Assembly: GCA_963762635.1 (NCBI GenBank)
Contig: CAVXLQ010000008.1
Coordinates: 310,001-374,000 of the forward strand
Length of the DNA stretch: 64,000 nt
DNA from: Tenggerimyces sp963762635
Lineage (GTDB): Bacteria; Actinomycetota; Actinomycetes; Propionibacteriales; Actinopolymorphaceae
Reading direction: 5' to 3'
Shown here: positions 24,964 to 33,290 of the stretch, in pieces
Position numbering within the stretch: position 1 is the stretch's first letter
Layout: the number at the start of each line of letters is the position of its first letter
The notes under the pieces: generated by a model
The model's input: only the letters and a program-made list of their open reading frames with translations
The model's database searches: none
Told to the model about the DNA's origin: nothing
Made by a program: the position numbers and the translations under genes

Positions 24964-26844
24964 ATGCGCGGCCACAAGCACGACGAAGACGAGCTCGAAC
25001 TGCTTCGGCGCACCCAGCGAGCAGAGACCGACGCGCCCGCCGTGGGCGAACCGCACCCGCACACGCTGTCGCCGAGCGCGGTTCAACGGCTTCAGGCATC
25101 CGCGGGAAACTCGGCAACGGCCCGGCTGGTTCAGGGCCAGGTCATGCAGCGCGAGTCCCTTGGCCAGAAGGTCAAGGCGGCCGGCGAGCAGGACGAGACC
25201 GACATGGCGGCGATCCTGAGCAGCTCACCGCCCGACGCGTTCACCGTGTCCAACGTCAAGGACCGCGGCGGTGCGGTGCAACTGATCGGTCGGATCCGCA
25301 GCCAGGAGGGCCTCATCGGCGAGAAGGGGTGGACCAACAAGCTCGAAGAGAACCACAAGGTGATCGAGGCACTCGACTCCTTCGCTTCGTTCGCCGAGCA
25401 GGACCAGGTCGTCGGCGACCTGTTCCGCCCCGCCTACGCCGAGACCAAGACGCAGTACGCGCGCATGGAGGGGATGTTCGAACAGCTCTGGTCAGCCTTT
25501 CCTCCCAAGGACGGCGCCGCGACCGGGGGCGCGATGGCCGACCTGGTCGCCACGGCCGGAACGCGCAAGCCGGCAGACCAGGCGGCAACCGCACTGCAGA
25601 CACCAGGCGCCGGCGACCCCGTGAAGACCGCTCGGATGGAGCGCAAGAAGGCCGAGATCAGCATGCTCATGAAGGGCATGGACCAAGGTCGCCTGGACCT
25701 GCAAGGCACGGTCGACCCGATCCTGACCTCGGTACGAGGGGTCAACGACGCTCAGGTCAACATCGACCTCGGCCCGCTCAAACGCGAGAACTCGCCGGAC
25801 CTCGAACAGGCCGAGGCGGCGGCCAAGAAGGTGGAGGCGGATCTGGCCGCGGCGAAGGAGGGCATCAACACGATCGTCAAGGTCGTCCAGATCGCTGGCA
25901 CCGCCGTGGGTGGCCTCGGCGCCATGGGCGCGCTCTCCGGTCAGCTGGGGGCGATCGGGACCAAGACAGCGGAGAAGGCAGTCAGCCTCTCGGGCACCAT
26001 CGCTTCGTGGGGTGACTACGAGGAGACCGGACGACGCGCGAAGGGTCAGGTCGCCGAGGGTGCCGGCGCACGTGTCACCGGAGCCGCCGGGTCCGCTGGC
26101 AAGGGGGCGATGAGCCTCGGATCCGCCGTGACCGGGCAGGACGGTGGAAAGGTCGTGACCGACGAGATCGCGATGTTGATGGTCAACTACAGAGATCGGT
26201 TGAAGGCGGCACAAGGCCACCTGTCCGCCGTCAAGGACCAGGCGCTCGTGAGGCAGGTCGACCTGGCGGTCAACCAGCTGGAGACCGCCCGGCAGAACCT
26301 CTTCGACAAGGTGGCCGCCTTCACGCGCGAGCTCGCCAAGTTCGAGAAGCAGCAGCAGGATCTCCGCAAGTCCGTCGACGAACTGTCCGCCGATGCTGGC
26401 CCCGGTCAGGCAGGTCAGCCGGATCTCGGCATGGTCGTACGTTTCCAGGCCGAGTCGACCATCTTCGTCCAGAGCTGCGAACGCACCCTCGAACTCGGCA
26501 GACGCGAGAAGGACAAGCGGGAGAAGACGAAAGAGGCGAAGGCCGCCGTCGGCGGGCGCAACGTCAGGCAGGGCGTCGACGACTTCGGCCAGGCCTACCG
26601 GACGACCGAGGGCGGCATGGTCTATTGGATGGCCTACAAGCCCCCGCAGCCCGAGTTCGACACCCCGCGCATCGACATCTATCCGGGACGGGTCTCGTTC
26701 AACCAGTACGCCAAGGCCGACGCCAACCAGACGACCGAAGACATCGACCGCGAGCTCGAGCTGGCGGTGAAGGAAGTCGAGGGTTGGAAGGTCACCGCGG
26801 CCGAGTTCGCCAAGCGGATGAGCGAAATCACCGGTCTCGGCTAG
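24964..26844 (+). CDS. Putative CIS cargo/effector with N-terminal AGN-type motif and hydrophobic hairpin
   Basis: 626 residues, mostly helical. The charged N-terminus ends in VQRLQASAGNSATARLVQ (about residues 40-57), matching the short LQR-AGN-A motif that precedes the effector domain in many proteins encoded beside extracellular CIS (for example DUF4157 toxins). Long amphipathic helices follow, then a glycine-rich hydrophobic stretch at about 300-333 (IVKVVQIAGTAVGGLGAMGA...), more coiled coil, and a Lys/Glu-rich tail. Helices flanking a hydrophobic hairpin recall alpha-pore-forming toxins, but this is shape only; no enzymatic motif is visible. The ATG at 24964 has GAGGGGG upstream. It lies between the ATPase and sheath genes. 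Confidence 0.55.
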   Translation: MRGHKHDEDELELLRRTQRAETDAPAVGEPHPHTLSPSAVQRLQASAGNSATARLVQGQVMQRESLGQKVKAAGEQDETDMAAILSSSPPDAFTVSNVKDRGGAVQLIGRIRSQEGLIGEKGWTNKLEENHKVIEALDSFASFAEQDQVVGDLFRPAYAETKTQYARMEGMFEQLWSAFPPKDGAATGGAMADLVATAGTRKPADQAATALQTPGAGDPVKTARMERKKAEISMLMKGMDQGRLDLQGTVDPILTSVRGVNDAQVNIDLGPLKRENSPDLEQAEAAAKKVEADLAAAKEGINTIVKVVQIAGTAVGGLGAMGALSGQLGAIGTKTAEKAVSLSGTIASWGDYEETGRRAKGQVAEGAGARVTGAAGSAGKGAMSLGSAVTGQDGGKVVTDEIAMLMVNYRDRLKAAQGHLSAVKDQALVRQVDLAVNQLETARQNLFDKVAAFTRELAKFEKQQQDLRKSVDELSADAGPGQAGQPDLGMVVRFQAESTIFVQSCERTLELGRREKDKREKTKEAKAAVGGRNVRQGVDDFGQAYRTTEGGMVYWMAYKPPQPEFDTPRIDIYPGRVSFNQYAKADANQTTEDIDRELELAVKEVEGWKVTAAEFAKRMSEITGLG

Positions 26845-26974
26845 CCCACCTCGTTCGCCCCTGCCCGAACGTGCAGCTTCGTCTTCCCTCGGCCCCGTCC
26901 ACTAGGTCGTTTCGTCCCGGCTCGTAGGCGAGCACGCTGAATCACAGTCACCATTGACCTTCGAAGGAGTTGCC

Positions 26975-28574
26975 ATGCCGACGTACCTGTCGCCAGGTGT
27001 TTACGTCGAGGAAGTCGAGGCCGGGGTCAGGCCGATCGAAGGCGTCGGCACCGCGGTCGCGGCGTTCGTCGGCTTCGCCGAGCGGGGACCGGTCAACGTA
27101 CCGACCCTGATCACGAACTGGACCCAGTTCACGCAGACCTTCGGCGACTTCGTCGAGGGTTCCTACCTCGCGCACGCAGTCTTCGGCTACATCCAGAACG
27201 GTGGCTCGGCCGCGTACGTCGTCCGCATCGGCGGCGACCGCACCGAGCAGAACGGGCACAGCAACGGGCAGGCCGCCCTCCGCGCGGCCGACGGCAAGAA
27301 GGAGCTCACCGCCCGCCCCGAGACCACGCTCGGCCAGTACCGCCTCGTCGCGGTCGAGGGCAGCGGCGGCAAGACGCCGGACGTGACGATCGAGGTCGCC
27401 GACAGCGCGACCGAGAACCCGCCGCTCGGCGCCGTGAAGCTCACGATCCGCGCGACCGGTCGCCCCGCCGAGGAGTACGACCCGGTCGTCCCCGACCGCC
27501 GTGCCGACAAGGCCAACAACGTCGCGACCGTCGTGAACGCCAAGTCCAAGCTGGTCACCGTCGAGGAGCTCACTACGCAGGGTGCCCTCGAGGAGATCGA
27601 GCGTGGCAAGAAGCAGCTCGTCGCTCCGACCCCCGTTCCGTCCGCGCCCGCGCAGGCCGAGCAGATCGGCGCCGACGACTACGTCGGCGACGTCGCCGAG
27701 CGCACCGGATTCTCCGGCCTGGAGGCGATCGACGACATCACGATGGTCGCCGTTCCGGACCTGATGAGCGCGTACCAGCAGGGCGCGATCGACCTCGAGA
27801 CCGTGCATGCCGTCCAGAACGCCGTCGTCACCCACTGCGAGCTGATGGGTGACCGGATGGCGATCCTCGACCCGCCGCCGGGGCTGAATGCCCAGCAGAT
27901 CAAGGAATGGCGGATGGACAAGGCGGGCTACGACTCCAAGTACGCCACGCTCTACTGGCCCTGGCCGAAGGCGTTCGACCCCGCGACGGGCCGCAACATC
28001 TTCGTCCCGCCGTCCGGTCACGTCGCCGGCATCTGGGCGCCGTACGGACGAGGCGCGCGGCGTGCACAAGGCGCCGGCGAACGAGGTCCTGCGCGGCGCG
28101 ATCTCCCTCGAGACCGCGATCACCAAGGCCGAGCACGATCTGCTCAACCCGGTCGGCATCAACTGCATCCGTACGTTCCCCGGCCGCGGCATCCGCGTGT
28201 GGGGCGCTCGTACGCTCTCCTCCGACCCTGCGTGGCGCTACGTCAACGTGCGCAGGCTCTTCAACTACCTCGAAGAGTCGATCATCGACGGCACCCAGTG
28301 GGTCGTGTTCGAGCCGAACGACGACGCGCTCTGGGCCCGCATCCGCCGCACGATCAGCGCGTTCCTCATCAACGAGTGGCGCAAGGGCGCCCTGTTCGGC
28401 CTCACGCCGGACGAGGCCTTCTACGTCAAGTGCGACCGGGAGACCAACCCGGCCGAGGCGATCGACGCCGGACAGGTGACCTGCTCGATCGGCATCGCGC
28501 CGGTGAAGCCGGCCGAGTTCGTGGTGTTCCAGCTCTCCCAGTACTCCGGCGGCACCAGCCTCGTCAGCGAGTAG
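26975..28574 (+). CDS. CIS contractile sheath protein, single-base frameshift
   Basis: Reconstructed length about 532 residues. The start MPTYLSPGVYVEEVEAG and the following TAVAAFVGFAERGP / GSAAYVVRIGG are diagnostic of phage and CIS tail sheaths. GAAGGAG 5 nt before ATG 26975 fixes the start. A C-terminal sheath domain (ANEVLRGAISLETAITKAEH, NCIRTFPGRGIRVWGARTL, FQLSQYSGG) is in another frame. Dropping one C at about 28040 (GCG-C-CGT) yields the canonical IWARTDEARGVHKAPANEV. The sheath polymerises around the tube and contracts to drive injection. As sequenced, the protein would stop producing sheath sequence after about residue 355. Confidence 0.95.
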
Positions 28575-28611
28575 CCCGCCCACTCTCGTTCTTCAGAAGG
28601 GATGAAAGAAG

Positions 28612-29061
28612 ATGCCTCTCGCTGATGCCATGGACATGGCGACCGCCTACTCGTTCAGCGTCTCCATCGACGGGATCGAGGTCCCGTACGTCATCGAGGT
28701 CAGCGGCCTCAAGACCGAGGTCGACATGGTCACGTACCAGGAACAGGCCAAGGACGGGAAGTACATCGCCCGCCAGGTCATGGGCCGGGTGAAGCCGGGC
28801 CAGATCACCGTCACGCGGGGTCTCACCGACTCCAAGACGATCACGGACTGGCTGAAGCTCGTCATGCAGGGCGACATCAAGGGCGCCCGCAAGACCGCGG
28901 AGGTCTGCCTCTACACGTCGAACGGCGAGCAGCTCAAGCGGCTGAACTTCCGCAACGTGTGGATCAAGGACGTCGAGCTCGGCGGCTCGCTCAAGGCCGG
29001 CTCGACCGACCCGCTGACCGAGAAGTTCACGCTCTGCTGGGATGAGATGGAGTACGCGTGA
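28612..29061 (+). CDS. CIS inner tube protein (gp19/Hcp-like), copy 1
   Basis: 149 residues of the T4 gp19/Pvc1-type tube family: YSFSVSIDGIEVPYVIEVSGL at the start, then the characteristic VKPGQITVTRGLTDSKTITDWL and VWIKDVELGGSLKAG. It forms the hexameric rings of the inner tube that the sheath pushes out. It lies 37 nt after the sheath gene, the conserved sheath-tube order. Its stop overlaps the next ATG (TGATG). Uninterrupted, full family length. Confidence 0.95.
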   Translation: MPLADAMDMATAYSFSVSIDGIEVPYVIEVSGLKTEVDMVTYQEQAKDGKYIARQVMGRVKPGQITVTRGLTDSKTITDWLKLVMQGDIKGARKTAEVCLYTSNGEQLKRLNFRNVWIKDVELGGSLKAGSTDPLTEKFTLCWDEMEYA

Positions 29062-29543
29062 TGCGACGCACGCATCCCGGTGCTGGCGCCGTGCTGGCGG
29101 AGGAGCGCCCGGCGAACGGGCACTCCCCCGCCGGCCGCCCTTCCGACCGCCCCTCCGACCGGTTGGACCCCGTACTGCGCACCGAGTTCGACTTCGAGCT
29201 TCCGCGCGGGTTCGTCGACGCGGACGGGGTCGTGCACCGGTCCGGCACGATGCGGCTCGCGACGGCGCGCGACGAGCTGTTGCCGCTGTACGACGCACGA
29301 GTGCAGGAGAACGCGGCGTTCACGACCGTCGTCCTGCTCGCCCGGGTGATCACGCGGCTCGGGACGCTGTCGCGGATCGACGCGCAGGTCGTGGAGAACA
29401 TGTTCGCCTCCGACGTCGCGTTCCTGCAGGACCTGTACCGCCGGGTGAACTCCGAAGGCCACACGCGCGCTGGCGTGACGTGTCCGTCCTGCCAACACCC
29501 GTTCACGGTCGACATCGCGGGTGGGCGCCTGGGGGAATCGTGA
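29061..29543 (+). CDS. Phage-tail-assembly-like CIS protein with C-terminal CxxC
   Basis: 160 residues. A disordered ~35-residue start is followed by a domain starting LRTEFDFELPRGFVDADG...RSGTMRLATARDELLPL, the pattern of small proteins located after the tube gene in CIS and contractile phage loci and resembling tail-assembly chaperones. The C-terminus has GVTCPSCQHPFTVDI, half of a zinc ribbon. ATG 29061 overlaps the tube stop and its own stop overlaps the next GTG, so it is translated in series with its neighbours. The exact function is unproven. Confidence 0.75.
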   Translation: MRRTHPGAGAVLAEERPANGHSPAGRPSDRPSDRLDPVLRTEFDFELPRGFVDADGVVHRSGTMRLATARDELLPLYDARVQENAAFTTVVLLARVITRLGTLSRIDAQVVENMFASDVAFLQDLYRRVNSEGHTRAGVTCPSCQHPFTVDIAGGRLGES

Positions 29544-29698
29544 CGTACGCGACCAGCCGGCTGCACGAGGAGGTCGCGTACGTCGCCTATCACTTCCACT
29601 GGGCGATGGACGACATCCTCGACCTCGAGCACCCGCTGCGTCGGCAGTACGTCGAGGAGATCGCCCGGATCAACAAGCGCATGAGTGAAGGAGATTGA
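29540..29698 (+). CDS. DUF6760-like small CIS protein
   Basis: 52 residues, starting GTG 29540 (GTGA overlap with the upstream stop; GGGGGA just before it). The sequence is SRLHEEVAYVAYHFHWAMDD, then LEHPLRRQYVEEIARINKRM. This compact helical signature (EEVAYVAYHFHW...RxxWVEEI) is that of the short DUF6760 proteins found immediately after the tail-assembly-like gene in CIS and phage tail clusters. Function unknown; together with the preceding gene it may form the equivalent of the split tail-assembly chaperone pair. Confidence 0.8.
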   Translation: MTYATSRLHEEVAYVAYHFHWAMDDILDLEHPLRRQYVEEIARINKRMSEGD

Positions 29699-29701
29699 CC
29701 G

Positions 29702-32050
29702 GTGGCACCGCGCGAGGTCGCTGAGCCTGCTGCGTCCCAGGTGGATGCGGGCTTCCTCGCGCTGCCGCCTTTGTCTCCTGGTCTTTCTGCCGCGGGGTCG
29801 ACGTTGCGGATGGACGGGTCGTCGTGGATCGGTACGTGGCGGTCGCCGGGGTTCATGACGGGGATGAGCCATCTGGTCTCGCCCGACGCTCCTTCCGGCG
29901 TGGTCGCCGACCTCGTCAAGCCGGGGTTGCCGGTGCAGCGGCTGGTGGACGGCGACGACCTGACATTGCGGCCGCGTCGTGCTTCTGCCGAGGGGGTTGG
30001 GGATTCGGTTTCCGTCGAACCGCCCGTTGGGGGCTTGCGCGGGTTTGTCCAGCGGCTGTTACGCCGACCTGCCTCGGCGCCAGCCGTACCTCCCGACTCG
30101 ACGGGATCCGCCGCCCCCACGGTGGCTCCCAATCTGCCGCAAGCGCCGCTTCCCCCTGTCCTGCGGTTGCCTGCGGTCGCCGCGCCCGCACCGTCCCCAG
30201 AACTGGTGCGGGCGCCCCCGCCGAACCTCCCGCCCCGACGCGTCGCTGCCTTCCACCCCAGCGAGGGGTCAGGGCGGGAGGTCCGGCTTCCCCAGCTTCC
30301 AGTGATCCAACGGCAGGCGAACGAGACGCCTCCCCTGCCCACGCTGCCGACACTGCCCACGCTGCCGCAGCCGCCGGTGCCGCCGGTGTCGCCGGTGTCC
30401 GAGACCACGACGCCCCCGGTGGTGTCGTCGACGACGCCGACCCTCCAGAGGTCGTCGGCCGAGCTCACCTCCACTGCTCCATCGGCTCAGCAGGAGCCGC
30501 TCGCCGCATCGGCGTCGACGACGCCGACCGTCCAGCTGTCCTCGGTCGAGCCCACCTCAGCCGGTCCATTGACTCAGCAGGAGCCGCCTGCAGCACCTGA
30601 GATCTTGCCGGCGGCAGCACCGCTACCCGTCGTCTCAACACCAGGTACCGTCATCCCCTCGATATCGCCCGAAAGGTCTGCGCCGCTGCCCGTCGTCTCG
30701 ACAGCGGATGCTGTCGAGACGACCTCAGCCGCTCCATCGGCTCAACCGGAGCCGCTTGCCGCACCGGAGGTCATGCAGGCAGCAGCAGCAGCACTGCCCG
30801 TCGTCTCGACGCCAGCTGCCGCCGTCCCCTCGACCTCGCCCGAAAGGGCTGCGCCGCTGCCCGTCGTCTCGGCAGCGGATGCTGTCGTGCCCTCAATCTC
30901 GCCGGATCTCGCTGCCCCGCTGCCCGTGGACTCGACACCGGACGCTGTCGTCCACTCGATCTCGCCAGATCCTGTGGCCCCGCTGCCTGTCGTCTCTACA
31001 CCCGACGCCGTCGTCCCATCGACCTCTCCGGAATCGGTGGCACCGCTGACCGGGTCATCGACGACGGCACCGTTGCTGCAACGGCAGGTTGACACCACCT
31101 CTACGCCGCCGAGCAGTTCTCCGACCGTCTCGGTCGAGTCGACGCCGGACGTACCGTCGGAGGCCAGCTCGGTGGCCGCGACACCCCTTCCACCTGTCCA
31201 GCCTGTCGACCTGACAGCGACGACTCTGCCGCTGGCGCAGCGGCAGATCGACACGTCGGTGTCGCCGGAGCCGGCTCCCGCCAGGCGGCGCCGCGGGCTG
31301 GGAGCACCCTTGTCCGAGCGCTCGCTGCCTCCGACCGTTCAGCGCACGCCGGCTCCAGAGCGACCGATCCCCCACCCGTCACCCACTCCGACCGAGCCGA
31401 CGCCATCACCGATCGCCGAGGTCGAGCCGGCTCCCGTTCCCCCGCTTGATCTTCCCGACCTGCCGGTCCAGCACGCGATCGACGAGCCCGAGGCTCCCGC
31501 CCAGCAAGCATCATCGCCGATGCCTGTGCTGCAGCCGATCCTCGCGGACTGGTCGCCCGTCGTTCCCGATCGCCCGGCCGCTGCCACCCCGGCGGAGGCT
31601 CCGGCCATCCAGGCAAGAGCGATCGACCGCCACCCCGGACGGCTTCAGCAGCTCACCTCCTCGGTCCAGCGCACCACCGTTGCACCTCAAGCGCAGCTGG
31701 CGATGCCGACAGCACCGGTACCGGCGGTCAACCCACTGTCGAGCGCGCCAACGCCCCAGCACCGCGCCACCCAGCTGATCGCCCCCGCCACTCCCGTCGT
31801 CGTTCAGCGCACCGCGACCGTTCCCTCCCCACCAACCGCCCCCGACAGCACCTTCGTCCAGCTCGCCGAGGAGCCCCCACCGGCAGCAAACCCGCCGGCC
31901 AGCCCCAGCCCCAGCCCCACAAACCCCACCAGCACTACCGACATCGACGGGCTGGCTCGCCGGCTCTACGACCCGATCGCGCGGCGGCTCCGCGCCGAGT
32001 TGCGAGTGGACCGGGAACGTGCCGGCACGCTCGTCGACCGGCCGTGGTGA
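29702..32050 (+). CDS. Large proline-rich, repeat-containing CIS protein
   Basis: 782 residues from GTG 29702 (AAGGAG upstream). An ordered N-terminus of about 95 residues (FMTGMSHLVSPDAP...) precedes a very long Pro/Ala/Ser/Thr region with recurring VQR/LQRQ motifs. Between about 30610 and 31040 there are imperfect tandem repeats of the type PLPVVSTPDAVVPSISPE. The last ~35 residues return to order (GLARRLYDPIARRLRAELRV...RERAGTLVDRPW), a segment I associate with equivalent proteins at this position in other actinobacterial CIS. Function unknown; a structural linker or tape-measure-like role is conceivable because no other candidate exists in the locus. Confidence 0.7.
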   Translation: MAPREVAEPAASQVDAGFLALPPLSPGLSAAGSTLRMDGSSWIGTWRSPGFMTGMSHLVSPDAPSGVVADLVKPGLPVQRLVDGDDLTLRPRRASAEGVGDSVSVEPPVGGLRGFVQRLLRRPASAPAVPPDSTGSAAPTVAPNLPQAPLPPVLRLPAVAAPAPSPELVRAPPPNLPPRRVAAFHPSEGSGREVRLPQLPVIQRQANETPPLPTLPTLPTLPQPPVPPVSPVSETTTPPVVSSTTPTLQRSSAELTSTAPSAQQEPLAASASTTPTVQLSSVEPTSAGPLTQQEPPAAPEILPAAAPLPVVSTPGTVIPSISPERSAPLPVVSTADAVETTSAAPSAQPEPLAAPEVMQAAAAALPVVSTPAAAVPSTSPERAAPLPVVSAADAVVPSISPDLAAPLPVDSTPDAVVHSISPDPVAPLPVVSTPDAVVPSTSPESVAPLTGSSTTAPLLQRQVDTTSTPPSSSPTVSVESTPDVPSEASSVAATPLPPVQPVDLTATTLPLAQRQIDTSVSPEPAPARRRRGLGAPLSERSLPPTVQRTPAPERPIPHPSPTPTEPTPSPIAEVEPAPVPPLDLPDLPVQHAIDEPEAPAQQASSPMPVLQPILADWSPVVPDRPAAATPAEAPAIQARAIDRHPGRLQQLTSSVQRTTVAPQAQLAMPTAPVPAVNPLSSAPTPQHRATQLIAPATPVVVQRTATVPSPPTAPDSTFVQLAEEPPPAANPPASPSPSPTNPTSTTDIDGLARRLYDPIARRLRAELRVDRERAGTLVDRPW

Positions 32051-32070
32051 AGCGAGAGGAGACCTGACTC

Positions 32071-32517
32071 ATGACCGAATCCACCGTGGAACGAGACATG
32101 CCGGCGTTCGGCGTACGGTTCGTCGTCCACGTCGACGACGTCGACCTCGGCGCGTTCACCAGCTGCGAGGGCCTCGGCGTCGAGGTCGTCATGGAGCAAC
32201 GCCAGGAAGGCGGCAACAACAGCTACATCTGGAACCTGCCCTCGCGCGTGAAGTACCCGAACATCAAGCTCACCAGGCCGCTCACCAAGGAGACCGAACG
32301 CGTCGCCCGCTGGATCTCCGGCCTCGCCGGCGGAGTCCAACGCCGGACCGGGCAGATCACCGCGATGACCACGCACGGCGAGGTCGTCGCGCGCTGGGGA
32401 CTGATCGACGTCGTGCCCGTGCGCTGGACCGGCCCGAGCGTGTCCAAGGGAGCGGCCGACGTGCTCACCGAGACGATCGAGATCGCCCACCACGGCTTCA
32501 TCGACACCGGCGCGTGA
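32071..32517 (+). CDS. CIS inner tube protein (gp19/Hcp-like), copy 2
   Basis: 148 residues of the same gp19-like family as the 28612 protein but clearly diverged: FGVRFVVHVDDVDLGAFTSCEGL, EVVMEQRQEGGNNSYIWNLP, KYPNIKLTRPLTKETERVARW. A second, specialised tube subunit is normal in CIS (Pvc5-like), forming the tube ring nearest the baseplate. It sits directly before the LysM tube-initiator and spike genes, which supports that baseplate-proximal role. Confidence 0.92.
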   Translation: MTESTVERDMPAFGVRFVVHVDDVDLGAFTSCEGLGVEVVMEQRQEGGNNSYIWNLPSRVKYPNIKLTRPLTKETERVARWISGLAGGVQRRTGQITAMTTHGEVVARWGLIDVVPVRWTGPSVSKGAADVLTETIEIAHHGFIDTGA

Positions 32518-32528
32518 GGGGAACGTAC

Positions 32529-33287
32529 GTGGCAGGCAACCAGGTCGCGATGAGCTCGGCCGGCGGCAGCGGGGCCGGTGGACGAGCCAATCTCGCGAAG
32601 GCGTACCTCGAGCTGCACGAGCCGATGCCGAGCTCCGGCGCCGGCGCGAAGGTCGGCGGCTCGACGGGGCGGATCGAGTTCCAGTTCAACCCGAACGAGC
32701 TCACGCTCAAGAAGACCGCCAAGTGGAAGGCCGAACCAGCGCGCGGCGCCAAGAAGGCAAGCCCACCTGAGTTCCAGGGCGCCGAGCCGTCGAAGCTGAC
32801 CTTGGAGATGTTCTTCGACGCGACCGACAAGATGGACGCGAGCGTGGTGAAGACCGTCGACCAGCTGTTCGGCTGCTGCATCCCGACCGACGCGAGCCTC
32901 GGCAAGAGCAAACCCGTTCCCCCGTTGGTCGTCTTCCACTGGGGCGCGCTCACCGGCTTCCCGGCGTTCATCACCTCGGTCACCGCGAAGTACACGCTGT
33001 TCACGCCGGAGGGCACGCCCGTCCGCGCCACGTGCACGGTCGAGCTGCAGGAGATGCCGGTCGCCGCGGCGAAGCAGAACCCCACCTCCGGCAGCCTGCT
33101 CCCCCGCCGCGTGCACACGCTCGTGGCGGGCGAGTCCCTCGCCGCCGTGGCCTACCAGGAGTACGGCGACCCCACGCTGTGGCGGAACCTGGCCCACGCC
33201 AACGAGATCGACGACCCGTTCCGGCTGACGCCCGGCACCACGCTGATGCTGCCGTCCGCCGACGAGCTCGCCGGCGCGGGGAGGTAG
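32529..33287 (+). CDS. CIS tube-initiator/LysM protein (Pvc7-like)
   Basis: 252 residues from GTG 32529 (GAGGGGA 7 nt upstream). The N-terminal ~170 residues form the CIS tube-type domain (GRIEFQFNPNELTLKKTAKW, LEMFFDATDKMD...VKTVDQL, PLVVFHWG), and the last ~55 residues a LysM-like domain (HTLVAGESLAAVAYQEYGDP, then W..LAHANEIDDP). Equivalent proteins (Pvc7, T4 gp53/gp54-like) link tube and spike in the baseplate. Four nt separate it from the spike gene. Confidence 0.92.
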   Translation: MAGNQVAMSSAGGSGAGGRANLAKAYLELHEPMPSSGAGAKVGGSTGRIEFQFNPNELTLKKTAKWKAEPARGAKKASPPEFQGAEPSKLTLEMFFDATDKMDASVVKTVDQLFGCCIPTDASLGKSKPVPPLVVFHWGALTGFPAFITSVTAKYTLFTPEGTPVRATCTVELQEMPVAAAKQNPTSGSLLPRRVHTLVAGESLAAVAYQEYGDPTLWRNLAHANEIDDPFRLTPGTTLMLPSADELAGAGR

Positions 33288-33290
33288 GCG

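Noticed and set aside
29702..32050. Tail-fibre or adhesin reading of the proline-rich protein
   Set aside because: No collagen-like, beta-helical or lectin segment is visible and the position between tube genes is not that of fibres.
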